Positions 1 to 12,270 of a stretch of 64,000 nucleotides of DNA are shown here, in pieces. Every line of letters starts with the position of its first letter. Position 1 is the first letter of the stretch. Position numbers and translations under genes: made by a program. Under the pieces are notes generated by a model. The model did not search any database and had not been told where the DNA came from. It saw only the letters and a program-made list of their open reading frames with translations. The DNA lies in NCBI RefSeq assembly GCF_002813695.1, contig NZ_CP017768.1, positions 310,001 to 374,000 of the forward strand. Reading direction: 5' to 3'. This DNA comes from Methanobacterium subterraneum. GTDB taxonomy: Archaea > Methanobacteriota > Methanobacteria > Methanobacteriales > Methanobacteriaceae.

Positions 1-550
1 ACCATGATAGGTAGAAGAAACTGATTCCATAGGCAATTAACACTATTCCAGTCTGTGGATCATTTTTAATCATTGGAAAGAGTGTTATCAGTCCAGAGAT
101 AATGGTGATCGCGTATATCAGGCCACAGGCAATGGTAAGGTGTTGTAATACTCTGGGGACTTTCATCCAGATTCTGGCTTTTTCTTCAGAAAAAAATAGT
201 TGTAATAGGAGGGATATTCCTCCTGCTAATAGTAAAACACCCACCAGCACGCGGACCAGCCAGCTAAGTGTTCCGGGGATGTAACAGGCCACCATTCCCA
301 GGATAGCAGCACAGATTCCAACAATGACGAGCAGCAATGATCTGCGGAGATCACCGAAGGGTGTTTTCCCCATAGTAATTATCTGGAAGGAAACGATGAC
401 CAGGAAGAGCCCGTAAGTACTGTCCGGGTTGTAAGGCAGTTCTCCGGTGTGTATTCTAAAAAGAAGAATGCCAAAGAGGAACATGAATACTCCCAGAATC
501 AGCAGTATGATAACTTCTAAGGAGAGATCAGTTTCTTCACGCATTTTCAT
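1..550 (-). CDS. Polytopic membrane protein, C-terminus cut by window edge
   Basis: An open frame runs on the minus strand from an ATG at 550 off the left edge of the window, so at least 183 residues are present and the C-terminus is missing. The product is strongly hydrophobic, with about six membrane segments (roughly residues 10-31, 45-60, 70-92, 95-118, 135-158 and 168 onward) joined by short loops, and starts MKMREETD. A second in-frame ATG at 544 is possible; an AGGAA about 10 nt upstream favours 550. I do not recognise a specific family. The layout of short helix pairs resembles HdeD/DUF308-type small membrane proteins, but this is a guess from shape only. Confidence 0.7.
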   Translation of the reverse strand, partial: MKMREETDLSLEVIILLILGVFMFLFGILLFRIHTGELPYNPDSTYGLFLVIVSFQIITMGKTPFGDLRRSLLLVIVGICAAILGMVACYIPGTLSWLVRVLVGVLLLAGGISLLLQLFFSEEKARIWMKVPRVLQHLTIACGLIYAITIISGLITLFPMIKNDPQTGIVLIAYGISFFYLSW

Positions 551-637
551 GTAATTAGGTTTCCTAGATGCTGGCAAAGGAAATATCCTCCTAAGGCATA
601 TAATTTGAACTAAATAAAATATCTGGTTAAGCAATGA

Positions 638-1474
638 TCAGTAATAATTTCCACCTTTTTCATAGGCAGCCCTACGATCACGTGCCATTTGCATCATAAC
701 CTCTTCCATTTCCTTATCTCCCAGGATATATCTATGCCACTGATCAGTGTAGGGTTCTTCAGGAATGATGATGATACCCTTCTGCTCTGCCACGCGGTCA
801 AGGATAAGTTTTGCTGCTTTATCAACTGGATAAGCATCATCAGGGATCTTCAACTCATCATGGGTGGTGCCATCAATTGATTTTTTAAAGATGGGAGTGG
901 CAATGTTGGCCGGACAGATGGTTGAAAAGTGAAGGCCCTTTTCCGCATACTCGTATCTTAAACATTCGGTGAGGCCAGTAACCCCGTATTTGGTAAGGGA
1001 GTATAATGCCTGGAATGGTGGTGGGACTATACCGGCAATAGAACTGGTATTGATGATATGACCAGATCCCTGTTCAAGCATGATGGGTACCGCAGCGTGA
1101 ACACCGTAAATAACACTCCATAGATTAACATCAATGATATTCTTCCAGTCATCCATGGTGGCAGTCTCAAATTGCAGGGTTCCTCCGACTCCAGCATTGT
1201 TGAATAAAAAGTCCAGCCTGCCAGCTTCCTCTACAGTGCCATTAATGGCATTTTCTACCTGTTCCTGGACAGTAACGTCTACGATAATGGTATGCACCCG
1301 ATCATCATATTCTGATAATTGCTCAGCGGCTTCCGAAACCTTTTCCGGGTTACGTCCTGCCATGTAAACTATTGCCCCTCTTTTTAAGAGTTCCTCACTC
1401 AAAGCATATCCAATACCAGAATTTGCACCGGTCACAATACATACTTTATCCTGATAGTACTCAGAATTACTCAT
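638..1474 (-). CDS. Short-chain dehydrogenase/reductase (SDR family)
   Basis: This is a 278-residue classical SDR, an NAD(P)-dependent oxidoreductase of a single Rossmann domain. The cofactor motif TGANSGIG is at residues 15-22, NNAG at 92-95, and the catalytic Ser-Tyr-Lys at about S144, Y158 and K162. An Arg just after the second strand (AGRN, residue 41) suggests NADPH rather than NADH, by general SDR rules. The substrate cannot be read from the sequence. It lies about 110 bp downstream of an acetoacetate decarboxylase family gene on the same strand, so the two probably form an operon acting on small keto or hydroxy compounds. SDRs of this type are common in bacteria and sporadic in methanogens, so acquisition by transfer is possible but not shown. 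Confidence 0.9.
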   Translation of the reverse strand: MSNSEYYQDKVCIVTGANSGIGYALSEELLKRGAIVYMAGRNPEKVSEAAEQLSEYDDRVHTIIVDVTVQEQVENAINGTVEEAGRLDFLFNNAGVGGTLQFETATMDDWKNIIDVNLWSVIYGVHAAVPIMLEQGSGHIINTSSIAGIVPPPFQALYSLTKYGVTGLTECLRYEYAEKGLHFSTICPANIATPIFKKSIDGTTHDELKIPDDAYPVDKAAKLILDRVAEQKGIIIIPEEPYTDQWHRYILGDKEMEEVMMQMARDRRAAYEKGGNYY

Positions 1475-1584
1475 ATCATCAACTCCATTCTATCCTTTAT
1501 CCCATTTCTTTCACACATTTTAGCATGACAGTTTCATTTCTCTATTACCAGACTTATTTTCCCATTCCCTTTCAACCCCTAGCC

Positions 1585-2379
1585 TCATTCAATTACTCTG
1601 GCCCCCATGGCACGAAGTATTGCTCTTCCTTCTATCATGATACTCTGGGTTACCTTTTTAATGGGCAAAGCCGCTAGACTGTTAATAATCCAGTACTGAT
1701 TGGGGTTTTGCATGGGTGTCATTTCAGTCCATTTAAGACTACCCGTACCAGCCTGTGCTCTTTCCACTTCAACACCCTGAGGATACAGTACAAACTGACT
1801 TAGCTCTGCCCCAGGAGCTCCAACCTTGGGAATGTATCTCCATCCAAGGGTATTTTGGGATATGAATGCGGATTTCAAATTTTCCAAGTCATCCCCAGAT
1901 ATATCTCCTTCTTCTTCAAAATCCATGTTCAAGAAAGTGTTACCCTCGTAACTCACGGTGGTGGCATAGTTAGGTTTTAAAACATGCAGGTCTTCAATAT
2001 CCGCAAATATCTTTGGAATTCCAGTCTGTTCCCTTCCCCCCAGTATGGGAGCAGTTTTATTCTCCCAGACCACCAGGGTGTAGGATCCGTCCAGTTCATC
2101 CTTTTCTCCCTGGAAATGAACCGGCGCTGCCACGTTAATCAGATTGTATTGCCCCCCGTGCAACCAATTTATCTCAGTAAATTTACTGAAAACAACCTGA
2201 ACTTCCGGTGCCAGTAACTCAAAACCTTCTGGAATGTAATTTTCAAGAAGTTTCTGGTCAGTCTCGTAACTGATGGCCAGAGACGTTGCCTTCTGGATGA
2301 TTTTAGTCTCCGAGTCGAACTTACCCCCACCAAAATGTACAGGCATTAAATACGTGAAATCGCTTTGCATTTTAAACAT
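1585..2379 (-). CDS. Acetoacetate decarboxylase family protein
   Basis: The 264-residue protein has the acetoacetate decarboxylase (ADC) fold signature GREQTGIPK at residues 115-123. Lys123 is in the position of the Schiff-base lysine of the clostridial enzyme (GREx(2)GxPK), and the upstream [11 protein letters not shown] stretch is also typical. Classical ADC converts acetoacetate to acetone and CO2, but many family members have other substrates, so the reaction is not certain. The start is the ATG at 2379, preceded by GGTGA 8 nt upstream, with a TATA-like box near 2411-2423 on the minus strand. It is the first gene of a probable two-gene unit with the SDR downstream. A secondary role for this pair in solvent or secondary metabolite chemistry is inference. 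Confidence 0.88.
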   Translation of the reverse strand: MFKMQSDFTYLMPVHFGGGKFDSETKIIQKATSLAISYETDQKLLENYIPEGFELLAPEVQVVFSKFTEINWLHGGQYNLINVAAPVHFQGEKDELDGSYTLVVWENKTAPILGGREQTGIPKIFADIEDLHVLKPNYATTVSYEGNTFLNMDFEEEGDISGDDLENLKSAFISQNTLGWRYIPKVGAPGAELSQFVLYPQGVEVERAQAGTGSLKWTEMTPMQNPNQYWIINSLAALPIKKVTQSIMIEGRAILRAMGARVIE

Positions 2380-2743
2380 TAATATTCACCTTTTTTTTAT
2401 TCATATTTTCAATGATATAATTGTATTGATCTAAAAACCCTTAAAGATAAGTGTATAATCACCGGAGGATGGCTACCTGGTGGTAGGTGTACATAATATT
2501 AATTTATATCTTCAAAACCATTATCATCCATTAAAATTGGGCTTTTTAATTTAAACATTCAAATGATTTTAAATTTCAAATTAGGAATGGGATTCTTAAA
2601 ATAACATTGGCTGATTAACACATTAAAGGCTTTAAAATTCTTAAATAGCTTTTAAATTAATTGATGAGTTCTAAACTCAGATTTTAGAAGTAATAAAAAA
2701 GAAGATACTGACTTAAAAAAAAGAATGAGGTATTATTGGTTTA
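2380..2743. other. Intergenic region with promoter and T-rich terminator
   Basis: This AT-rich gap holds the minus-strand promoter of the decarboxylase gene at its left end (TATA-like 2411-2423) and a T-run terminator (A-run at about 2714-2721 on the plus strand) after the ferredoxin gene at its right end. A short GC-rich patch near 2463-2490 includes an imperfect inverted repeat (CTACC/GGTAG), which is weak. No gene is visible. Confidence 0.5.
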
Positions 2744-3130
2744 TTAATCAGCAATCTTAATGGCCTTGGTAGGGCAGGAAGTTGTGCAGAATCCGCAGCC
2801 AATACATTTCTGGTTATCCAGTTCCACAGTCCAATCTTCCCCCATTTTAATGGCTTCCACTGGACAGAGGCTGATGCATTCGCCACAATCCATACATTTA
2901 TCTTCATCCTTTTTAACCACTTTTTTAATGGGGTTAAGCTGGATGCCCTCCTTTTCCATGTACTTTATTCCTTCTTCCGCTTCACTGCCACTGATTTCAA
3001 TGAGCATCTTACCACCCTTAGGGGTGATATTAGCCTTGTGGATGTTGAAGGTCACATCGTAGTTTTTGATGAGATCTGAAATCACAGTTTTATTCACGAT
3101 AGTAGGGGAGAATTTAAGCCAGGCTTTCAT
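2744..3130 (-). CDS. NIL-domain 4Fe-4S ferredoxin of homocysteine synthesis
   Basis: The 128-residue protein has an N-terminal NIL domain (about residues 1-70) and a C-terminal bacterial-type ferredoxin with two [4Fe-4S] motifs: Cys79/82/85/89 and Cys109/112/115/119, each followed by Pro. Its ATG overlaps the TGA of the upstream DUF39 gene (ATGA), so the two are translationally coupled. In Methanosarcina acetivorans the equivalent pair (MA1821/MA1822) is genetically required for making homocysteine from aspartate semialdehyde and sulfide. The ferredoxin is thought to supply electrons or to handle sulfur. The same role is inferred here from domain content and gene pairing. All cluster ligands are intact. 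Confidence 0.92.
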   Translation of the reverse strand: MKAWLKFSPTIVNKTVISDLIKNYDVTFNIHKANITPKGGKMLIEISGSEAEEGIKYMEKEGIQLNPIKKVVKKDEDKCMDCGECISLCPVEAIKMGEDWTVELDNQKCIGCGFCTTSCPTKAIKIAD

Positions 3131-4686
3131 TTAGAACCACCTTCCTTGTTATTCTGGGAACAAATTAGTCTGGAAATATCCTCAGCAGTAATCATACCCT
3201 TAACCCGGTTTTCCCGGTCAACTATGGGCACACCTGATATTTCGTGTTTATCAATGCGCCGGGCAATTAACTCCACTGGCTCATCTTCCATGGCCACAAT
3301 CACCTTCTTGGTCATTACCTCGGTGAGTTTTCGACTGTCCTTGGCCACAGCATGGGCAATATCCCAGCTAGTCACAATACCCATGAGCCGGTCTGCATGG
3401 TCCACCACTGGCAAATGGTTGACGTTGTTATCCACCATCTTCCGGGCCACACCAGAAATGGCTTCTTCTGCCCGGGCAGTGATCACTGGTTTGATTTTCA
3501 GATCCCGTACCATAATGGATGGTCGTTTAATCTGTAAGGGTTTCACTGTGCATCCTGATGAGGGGAGACTTTTAACCGGACTGGTTAAAAAGAATTCACC
3601 CCTATCAATCCATTTTTTAAGCTCTTCAGCCACCTGCAATGCCTTTTTGAAGGAGGAAAGTGGGGATGTTTGCACTTCATTACCATTGATTTCAATCTTC
3701 CCGGTTCTAAGCTCCTGATAGTTGGTTTCCCTCACTGCAGGGCGGCTCCGGCGAGGAACACCGTAATCATAAATATTGCATGATATATCCTGATCACTGA
3801 CACCAGTTCGCTGTGCAATATCCTCATTTAAAACTGGAATGGGGATACCGGCACCCACATATAGGGTGGGCCCGTACTTGTGCATGGTAGCTCCCCGGAC
3901 ATACTCTGCATCCATCTTCTTCATATCACCCTTGAGCATCAGTGTCCCGGATGAATCTACAGGAACACCGTTTTTCCGTTCCCCCTCTGTGGCGTGTTGG
4001 GTTCCCTCACCTATGATATAACCCTGACTTCCGCACAGGAATATCCTGGTGCCCATTCCAATGGTCTGGAAGAAGGGATCATTTAGGAGAGGGCTGAGTT
4101 CCCCGGCACTGGAAAAACTCACATTACCCATCTGGGGTAGGAGAGTGCCCATGTAAGTGTAAAGGGTTTCCTCAGTGGAGTTGGTAGCTGCAGCGTAGTT
4201 CTGGTAACAGTTTCTGGGGTTAACCATCACTGCCTGGTTAAGGTCTTCCAGACTGAGGAATGTATGAACATCAGTACGGGGATAACAATCAGTTCCGTAG
4301 GCCTCTGCCACCAGTTCAACCTCTTTACCCCTGATAAGATCCTCCAGCAAATGGGCACCTCCATAATCCAAACCTATATCTGGGTTACGGTGTGGCTGTG
4401 TGGCTCCAAGATAGGCGTCCACAGCAGCCAGACCAGAGTAGGCTTCTACACCATTCAGGTAGGTGCGACTCATCTTAATGGGTGGATCTGAATGTCCAAA
4501 GTTGAAAAATGCGCCAGAGGAACACATAGCACCGAATGTTCCGGTGGTAACAACATCCACCTCTCTTGCAGCTTCTCCTGCACCATTTTCCTGCACTATA
4601 CGGGTCATCTCACCCGCAGTAACCACTACTGCGTCCCCGTCTTTAATTTTTTGGTTTATTTCCTCTATGGTCTTCACTCTTTTCAC
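3127..4686 (-). CDS. Homocysteine biosynthesis protein, DUF39 plus CBS pair
   Basis: DUF39 (HcyBio) enzyme of sulfide assimilation, with a C-terminal pair of CBS domains (about the last 120 residues; [10 protein letters not shown]... and ...[11 protein letters not shown]...) that usually bind adenine nucleotides or SAM. It is expected to convert aspartate semialdehyde plus sulfide to homocysteine together with the overlapping NIL-ferredoxin. Start choice is uncertain: an ATG at 4770 adds 28 residues of low-complexity sequence but sits directly beside a TATA box (4771-4780), so a transcript starting about 25 nt downstream would not contain it. GTG at 4686 or 4677 places the conserved [11 protein letters not shown] at the N-terminus, although no good ribosome site precedes either. 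The CBS pair suggests allosteric control of sulfur assimilation. Confidence 0.88.
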   Translation of the reverse strand: MKRVKTIEEINQKIKDGDAVVVTAGEMTRIVQENGAGEAAREVDVVTTGTFGAMCSSGAFFNFGHSDPPIKMSRTYLNGVEAYSGLAAVDAYLGATQPHRNPDIGLDYGGAHLLEDLIRGKEVELVAEAYGTDCYPRTDVHTFLSLEDLNQAVMVNPRNCYQNYAAATNSTEETLYTYMGTLLPQMGNVSFSSAGELSPLLNDPFFQTIGMGTRIFLCGSQGYIIGEGTQHATEGERKNGVPVDSSGTLMLKGDMKKMDAEYVRGATMHKYGPTLYVGAGIPIPVLNEDIAQRTGVSDQDISCNIYDYGVPRRSRPAVRETNYQELRTGKIEINGNEVQTSPLSSFKKALQVAEELKKWIDRGEFFLTSPVKSLPSSGCTVKPLQIKRPSIMVRDLKIKPVITARAEEAISGVARKMVDNNVNHLPVVDHADRLMGIVTSWDIAHAVAKDSRKLTEVMTKKVIVAMEDEPVELIARRIDKHEISGVPIVDRENRVKGMITAEDISRLICSQNNKEGGSK

Positions 4687-4770
4687 ATCCGGTGCTTTTT
4701 TGTAATAATAATCCTGTGATAGGAAAGAAATAATAATATTAATGATTTCTAAGCTATTTAACCCGCACAT

Positions 4771-4787
4771 TATATATTTATTTTTCG
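4771..4787 (-). promoter_or_regulatory. TATA box and BRE of the homocysteine operon
   Basis: Read on the minus strand, CGAAAAATAAATATATA is a purine-rich BRE followed by a TATA box. Transcription would start about 25 nt downstream, near 4750. This is why the ATG at 4770 is unlikely to be the real start of the DUF39 gene. Confidence 0.6.
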
Positions 4788-4872
4788 GAGATTATAACTG
4801 AACTTCAAGATAAAAATCTTCTGGTCGATAAGATTTTTAATATAATCATAATTTTACTATAAATCATAATCT

Positions 4873-4916
4873 ATCATCAGAACTAATAAATCAAATCATC
4901 AGAACTAATAAATCAA
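4873..4916. repeat. Two perfect 22-bp tandem direct repeats
   Basis: A 22-bp unit beginning ATCATCAGAACTAATAAATC occurs twice head-to-tail (4873-4894 and 4895-4916) without a mismatch. It lies in the roughly 385-bp divergent spacer between the homocysteine operon (minus) and tldD (plus), in very AT-rich DNA. It could be a slippage product or a doubled protein-binding site; nothing shows which. The rest of the spacer (4788-5071) contains only AT-rich DNA and the promoter of tldD. Confidence 0.75.
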
Positions 4917-5071
4917 TAATCTTATAGAAGTAATCAATTCAATAATCTGTGGTTAAAATATTTTGTGTTTAGATACTAATTAATTCTTAACCTCCTGAAA
5001 TTAGTAGGGGTCTGAATTTATTAATCTGTAGAATTATATGTCATGAAGATCATATTATAAGTGGAGATAAC

Positions 5072-7005
<1,934 letters not shown>

Positions 7006-7263
7006 TTAATTTTTGAGGAAAAAATTAATGTTGAAATTATGGTATTCTTTAAAAATTAAAGGTATTCTTTTATTAAGACCAATTTATAAAGTATATTTAA
7101 ATAAAGCAAGAACTATATTTTAATAATTATGACTATTATTCAGATTATATGAATATTTTTTCAGGAATTTTCAGAAGATAAGTAAAGATTCATTACTGAT
7201 TATAACTTCATTCTACTATTCCAGATTCATAAATTGAGGATTAACAAAATTAAGGAAAAAAAT

Positions 7264-8289
7264 GTGATTTTAATGTTTTTACCCAACATACCAACCTCCG
7301 AGGAAGTCATTGACAAGGCATTCCGTCGGGCTAAAAAAGCTGCAGCCAAGGTCCGAACATCCAAGATCCACCGCCAGCATAAATCAAAACGAATAGAAGA
7401 GGTCCGAGTCCAGACTGCCTGCCAAGTGATTAAAGACACCTTTGAAGAAATCCTGGAGAAAACACCCCACGTGGAAGAACTACCCATGTTCTACCAGGAC
7501 TACATTGACGTGGCCGTGGGTGTTGATGACCTTAAAAGATCACTGGGGGCATTGAACTGGGCTAACGGAGTTATAGAAAAACTTCAAAATCAATATACCT
7601 TCAAAATAAGAAGATCACCACCTGAAAATGCGGCAAGCGTGAGAAAAGCCGCTTTTGGCAGGATATCATCAGTGATTAAGCGTATTGATGATGAACTTGA
7701 CTTTTTAAACTACGCCAAACAGAAACTGCGTAACGTGCCTACCGTGGATACTGAAGCCACCACTGCGGTAATTGCCGGGTTCCCCAATGTGGGAAAATCC
7801 ACCCTCTTACGACAGATCACCAATGCCGAACCAGAAGTAGCTGATTACCCTTTCACCACTAAGGGGATTCAGATTGGACACTTCGAACGTCGCTGGCAGA
7901 AATACCAGATCATTGACACCCCCGGTCTTCTGGACCGGCCGGTGGATGAGATGAACCAGATAGAACTTAACGCCATGGTAGCCCTGGAGCACCTGGCAGA
8001 TCTCATCCTTTTCATATTTGACCCATCCCAAACCTCCGGGTACCCTGTGGAAAACCAGGTGAATCTGTACTGGGAGATAAACAAGATCTTCAGGAAAACT
8101 CCAGTTCTTTCCATCTTCAATAAAATGGACCTGGCCGATGATGAAGAAAACATTAAGTACATTGAAGAACATATTAATACTGAGGATGAGCCCCTGATGG
8201 TCGCTGCATCTGAAGGTAGTGGCATATCAGAGATAATCAAAAAATTAGAGGAATTCAACAGAGAAAATAAGATTAACCAGGGAGATTAA
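7264..8289 (+). CDS. Nog1/Obg-family GTPase, ribosome biogenesis
   Basis: A TRAFAC GTPase of the NOG1 family, which acts in large-subunit assembly. An N-terminal helical NOG1N domain (residues about 5-165) is followed by a G domain: G1 GFPNVGKST near residue 172, the TTKGI switch I region, G3 DTPGL and G4 NKMD. The C-terminus ends at the G domain, as in archaeal members, without the eukaryotic extension. The GTG at 7264 is chosen because AAGGA lies exactly 7 nt upstream; the ATG at 7273 (MFLPNIP) is the common family start and the other candidate. The gene stands alone, with about 260 bp of AT-rich spacer before it. Confidence 0.9.
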   Translation: MILMFLPNIPTSEEVIDKAFRRAKKAAAKVRTSKIHRQHKSKRIEEVRVQTACQVIKDTFEEILEKTPHVEELPMFYQDYIDVAVGVDDLKRSLGALNWANGVIEKLQNQYTFKIRRSPPENAASVRKAAFGRISSVIKRIDDELDFLNYAKQKLRNVPTVDTEATTAVIAGFPNVGKSTLLRQITNAEPEVADYPFTTKGIQIGHFERRWQKYQIIDTPGLLDRPVDEMNQIELNAMVALEHLADLILFIFDPSQTSGYPVENQVNLYWEINKIFRKTPVLSIFNKMDLADDEENIKYIEEHINTEDEPLMVAASEGSGISEIIKKLEEFNRENKINQGD

Positions 8290-8405
8290 TTTTCTCTGGA
8301 ACGTTAGTGTAACGTTAATTTCTTTAATTGGGTTAAATTCTCAACTTATATAATTAGTGAATCTCCCTGTATATTTGGATATTTTAGGGTATGTGAGGGA
8401 TTTCT

Positions 8406-9179
8406 ATGGATGAAAAGAAAACAAAACTAGAACCCAAAGGCAAAGACACCAAAGAAGAAATTATATCCAAAGCTTCCGAAGTTAAAGATTCTGTTTCCGA
8501 GAAAGGGGAGGAAGTTAAAGTTAAAGCTTCCGAGGTTAAGGATTCTGTTTCCGAGAAAGGGGAGGAAGTTAAAGTTAAAGCTTCCGAGGTTAAGGATTCT
8601 GTTTCCGAGAAAGGGGAGGAAGTTAAAGTTAAAGCTTCCGAGGTTAAGGATTCTGTTTCCGAGAAAGGGGAGGAAGTTAAAGTTAAAGCTACTGAAGCTA
8701 AAGACACAGTCTCTGATAAAGGTAAAGAATTCAGGGAAAGTGCATCTGAAAAAACAGAAGAATTACGAACCACTGCAGAAAAGATGGTTAATGATGTTCT
8801 TAAAACGCTGCGTGAGAAACAGGAAGATCTGGGGAAAACCATAACTGATTACACTGCACCAACCACACCTTACCTGGACCTCGTTGAGACTCCTGATGAG
8901 TTCATACTCATAGCAGACCTTCCAGGAGTTGAAAAGGAATCTTTATCTGTGGATGTTACCAGTGATTCAGTAACCATCACCGTCACTTTCCCGGTAGGAA
9001 TGGAAGATGAAGGGGTAAATTACGTAAAAAGGGAAAGAGGTTCTGGTGAAGTTACCCGTACCATTAAATTACCAGCAGAAATCAAGATCAAAAAGGCCAA
9101 TGCCAATTTTGAGGAAGCAATTCTCACCATAAAACTTCCCAAAAAGATTGCAGAAACCCATAAATTAGAGATCAAATAA
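8406..9179 (+). CDS. Hsp20/alpha-crystallin protein with repeat N-terminus
   Basis: The 257-residue protein joins a highly charged repetitive N-terminus to a C-terminal alpha-crystallin domain (about residues 150-257, with [21 protein letters not shown] and a GxLTIKLPK-like end). Residues 22-93 are four identical copies of [18 protein letters not shown], and a degenerate fifth copy ([18 protein letters not shown]) follows. This 18-residue amphipathic Lys/Glu pattern looks like LEA or apolipoprotein-type helices. Hsp20 domains bind unfolded proteins. Ordinary archaeal sHSPs are about 150 residues with a short N-terminus, so this one has about 100 additional residues. The TPYLDLVET start of the crystallin domain is intact. 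A stress or desiccation role for the repeat is inference. Confidence 0.88.
   Translation: MDEKKTKLEPKGKDTKEEIISKASEVKDSVSEKGEEVKVKASEVKDSVSEKGEEVKVKASEVKDSVSEKGEEVKVKASEVKDSVSEKGEEVKVKATEAKDTVSDKGKEFRESASEKTEELRTTAEKMVNDVLKTLREKQEDLGKTITDYTAPTTPYLDLVETPDEFILIADLPGVEKESLSVDVTSDSVTITVTFPVGMEDEGVNYVKRERGSGEVTRTIKLPAEIKIKKANANFEEAILTIKLPKKIAETHKLEIK
8469..8684 (+). repeat. Four tandem 54-bp repeats inside the Hsp20 gene
   Basis: Four head-to-tail copies of a 54-bp unit, each starting AAAGCTTCCGA and encoding 18 residues, with copies 2-4 identical at the DNA level and copy 1 differing by two or so silent changes. Such identity points to recent expansion, and copy number is expected to vary between strains. 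Confidence 0.92.
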
Positions 9180-9201
9180 AACTGGGGATAAAAATAATAA
9201 A

Positions 9202-9243
9202 TCTGGGATAATAAATATTTTTCCCAGAAATTTTTTATTTTTA
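9202..9243 (+). terminator. Hairpin plus T-run after the Hsp20 gene
   Basis: TCTGGGA (9202-9208) pairs with TCCCAGA (9222-9228), and a T-rich tract follows. This looks like a stem-loop terminator 20-60 nt after the Hsp20 stop codon. Confidence 0.6.
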
Positions 9244-9550
9244 AAAATTATAATTAATCAGACTGTACTCTACCAGATTCTTAATTTAGACAGTAGTATC
9301 CTATACAGTAGTCATCCTTAAAATTTACACAATATTTAAATTCTATTTTTAATCAAATCCAAATTTAATCTTTATTTGATTTTAATACCCTATTATAAAG
9401 ATATTTCTAAACCCGAAATTTAATATCTTTAATTGGTCTGTTTTAATCAGGATTATTCTAAAAAATAAGAATAAGTATAATTTGGCCTTTAATTAATATG
9501 GCCATCTAATTTAAAGTTTATTAACGGGGAAGATAGTCAAAGTCAATTGT
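9244..9550. other. AT-rich spacer between convergent genes, no gene seen
   Basis: Together with 9180-9243 this makes a 371-bp gap between the convergent Hsp20 and SIS genes. It is very AT-rich with several T-runs on both strands, consistent with opposing terminators. I see no open frame, hairpin cluster or repeat of note. Confidence 0.5.
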
Positions 9551-10555
<1,005 letters not shown>

Positions 10556-10593
10556 TGTAGTCCCTCAAATATTCATATAATCATAAATAGATA

Positions 10594-10609
10594 GGTGCGA
10601 ATTGGCACC
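10594..10609 (-). promoter_or_regulatory. Palindrome GGTGC-N6-GCACC upstream of the SIS gene
   Basis: A perfect 5-bp inverted repeat with 6-bp spacer, 39-54 bp upstream of the SIS start codon and just upstream of the AT-rich TATA region on the minus strand. Half-sites spaced like this commonly bind dimeric regulators. A second, mirrored element (CACC-N6-GGTG) lies at 10768-10781 in the same spacer. The regulator is not identifiable from the sequence. Confidence 0.45.
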
Positions 10610-10848
10610 AAACATGATAATTTTCTTTTAACTAACTTGTTATTATTAACTGGCAATGATTTGGATAATTCATCCATCAATTAGTCATTTTTCTATTATA
10701 TATTGTAATTGTTATTATAATAACTTCTTATTCTAATTGGACTCTCCACTTTAAGGTTTTAAAATGGCACCTTTAATGGTGTTTGATATGCTAATTCTAG
10801 CAATGGATGATTTAAAATTTTTAATGGTTTTTATGAATCAGTATTTTA

Positions 10849-11415
<567 letters not shown>

Positions 11416-11440
11416 GTAAATGACTTTAAAATCAATGGAA

Positions 11441-11450
11441 TATAAATATA
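11441..11450 (-). promoter_or_regulatory. TATA box implying a leaderless ThiN transcript
   Basis: TATATTTATA on the minus strand is centred about 30 nt before the ATG at 11415. With the usual 22-27 nt spacing to the start site, the mRNA would carry almost no leader, which fits the lack of a Shine-Dalgarno sequence. Confidence 0.5.
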
Positions 11451-12253
11451 AGTTTTGTTGTAGGAGACTCATGAATCATTGATTTTTTTAATCAAGGGAA
11501 TTTATCAAGTATATATTTATTTCTGTGAAATATCATCATTATTAGCCTAATCACACCTTTATAGCGCTCTCCATCTTTCGTATTCCTTATTATTATCTTT
11601 ATTTATACTAATCATTCAGGTTAGTATGATCAATTCTTCATTGAAAATCATGGCTGTTGCATTGATATAACACCTCCGTAGTTACTTCGCGGGATAATCT
11701 AAAAATACGATGAATTAATCTTTTAAGGCTATTTAAAGTAATTTAGAATATTTTAATTTATTTATTCTTATTCTGGGAGGTGTAAACTGTATTTGGTGCT
11801 ATATAAGGTATTAATAATACGTCAAAAAAAATATGGGACTCCATTATGGGATTATTTCCATATTATTCTAATAAAATTGATTTTAATCTTCGTTGCCACT
11901 TTATCACATTCTTCAGGTACTTTTACCTGTAATAATCACTATTTTTCTTTGTTTAATATTTGTATAACGTCTAGAATCTGAGTGGGGATTTGGAATATTG
12001 TTTTAAGACAACATCACTCCTAAATTTAGGGGTACACTAGGGAGCGGGCTTCAGATGATAAGGGGTGTCACCAAAGGAAGATCATCAATGGGAATCATCA
12101 TCACCAATTCCAATTCTGAGGGTTTTAATTATAAAAAACCCAGATTTAAGGGATTTTTAGCCAAAAATAAATGAAAAGATTTATATGCAGAAAAGGACGA
12201 TCTTATTGTGTCAGGAACCAATCTATCTGTGTTCAACTGACATGCAAACAAAT
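11451..12253. other. Long divergent spacer, roughly 800 bp, mostly unexplained
   Basis: This is one of the two longest gene-poor stretches in the window. It holds the ThiN promoter at its left end, a possible small gene at 11793-11981 listed separately, and a GC-richer island at about 12015-12130 in otherwise AT-rich DNA. The island has several short inverted repeats (GGTGTCACC; GATGAT/ATCATC) and could be the leader of the pseudomurein hydrolase mRNA or a small RNA. Nothing else is assignable. Confidence 0.4.
11793..11981 (+). CDS. Possible small membrane or secreted peptide
   Basis: A 62-codon frame starts at TTG 11793, with GTG directly after it, 10 nt behind a strong GGGAGGTG (11775-11782). 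The product has a basic N-terminus followed by a hydrophobic stretch (HIILIKLILIFVATLSHSSG) and a short Cys-containing tail, so it looks like a signal peptide or single-membrane peptide. Against it: composition is like the AT-rich spacer and no family is recognised. The strong ribosome site is the only good argument. It may also be a gene remnant. Confidence 0.3.
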   Translation: MVLYKVLIIRQKKYGTPLWDYFHIILIKLILIFVATLSHSSGTFTCNNHYFSLFNICITSRI

Positions 12254-12270
12254 GAGGGGGCATAATACTG
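12254..12270 (+). promoter_or_regulatory. Shine-Dalgarno site 7 nt before a CTG codon
   Basis: GAGGGGG (12254-12260) is followed by CATAATA and CTG (12268-12270). An in-frame TGA lies at 12253-12255 and no ATG, GTG or TTG occurs in frame before the ATG at 12292, which is 31 nt away and too far for this site. The CTG start gives a normal signal peptide with a lysine. Confidence 0.5.

Noticed and set aside
2463..2495. Possible leader peptide ATG-GCT-ACC-TGG-TGG-TAG (MATWW) like a trp attenuator
   Set aside because: The GGAGG touches the ATG directly, no tryptophan gene follows on that strand, and the neighbouring genes are on the opposite strand; a chance match is more likely.
4687..4770. Start of the DUF39 gene at ATG 4770
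   Set aside because: It lies directly against the TATA box, upstream of the predicted transcription start, and the added residues do not resemble the family N-terminus.
8469..8684. CRISPR-like repeats
   Set aside because: The 54-bp units are contiguous without spacers and are in-frame coding repeats.
12040..12130. C/D box small RNA on the minus strand (GTGATGA and TTGATGA boxes, CTGA)
   Set aside because: Box spacing is wrong: 9 nt between the C-like boxes with no D' box, and 27 nt to the CTGA. Listed only as an unexplained GC-richer block.
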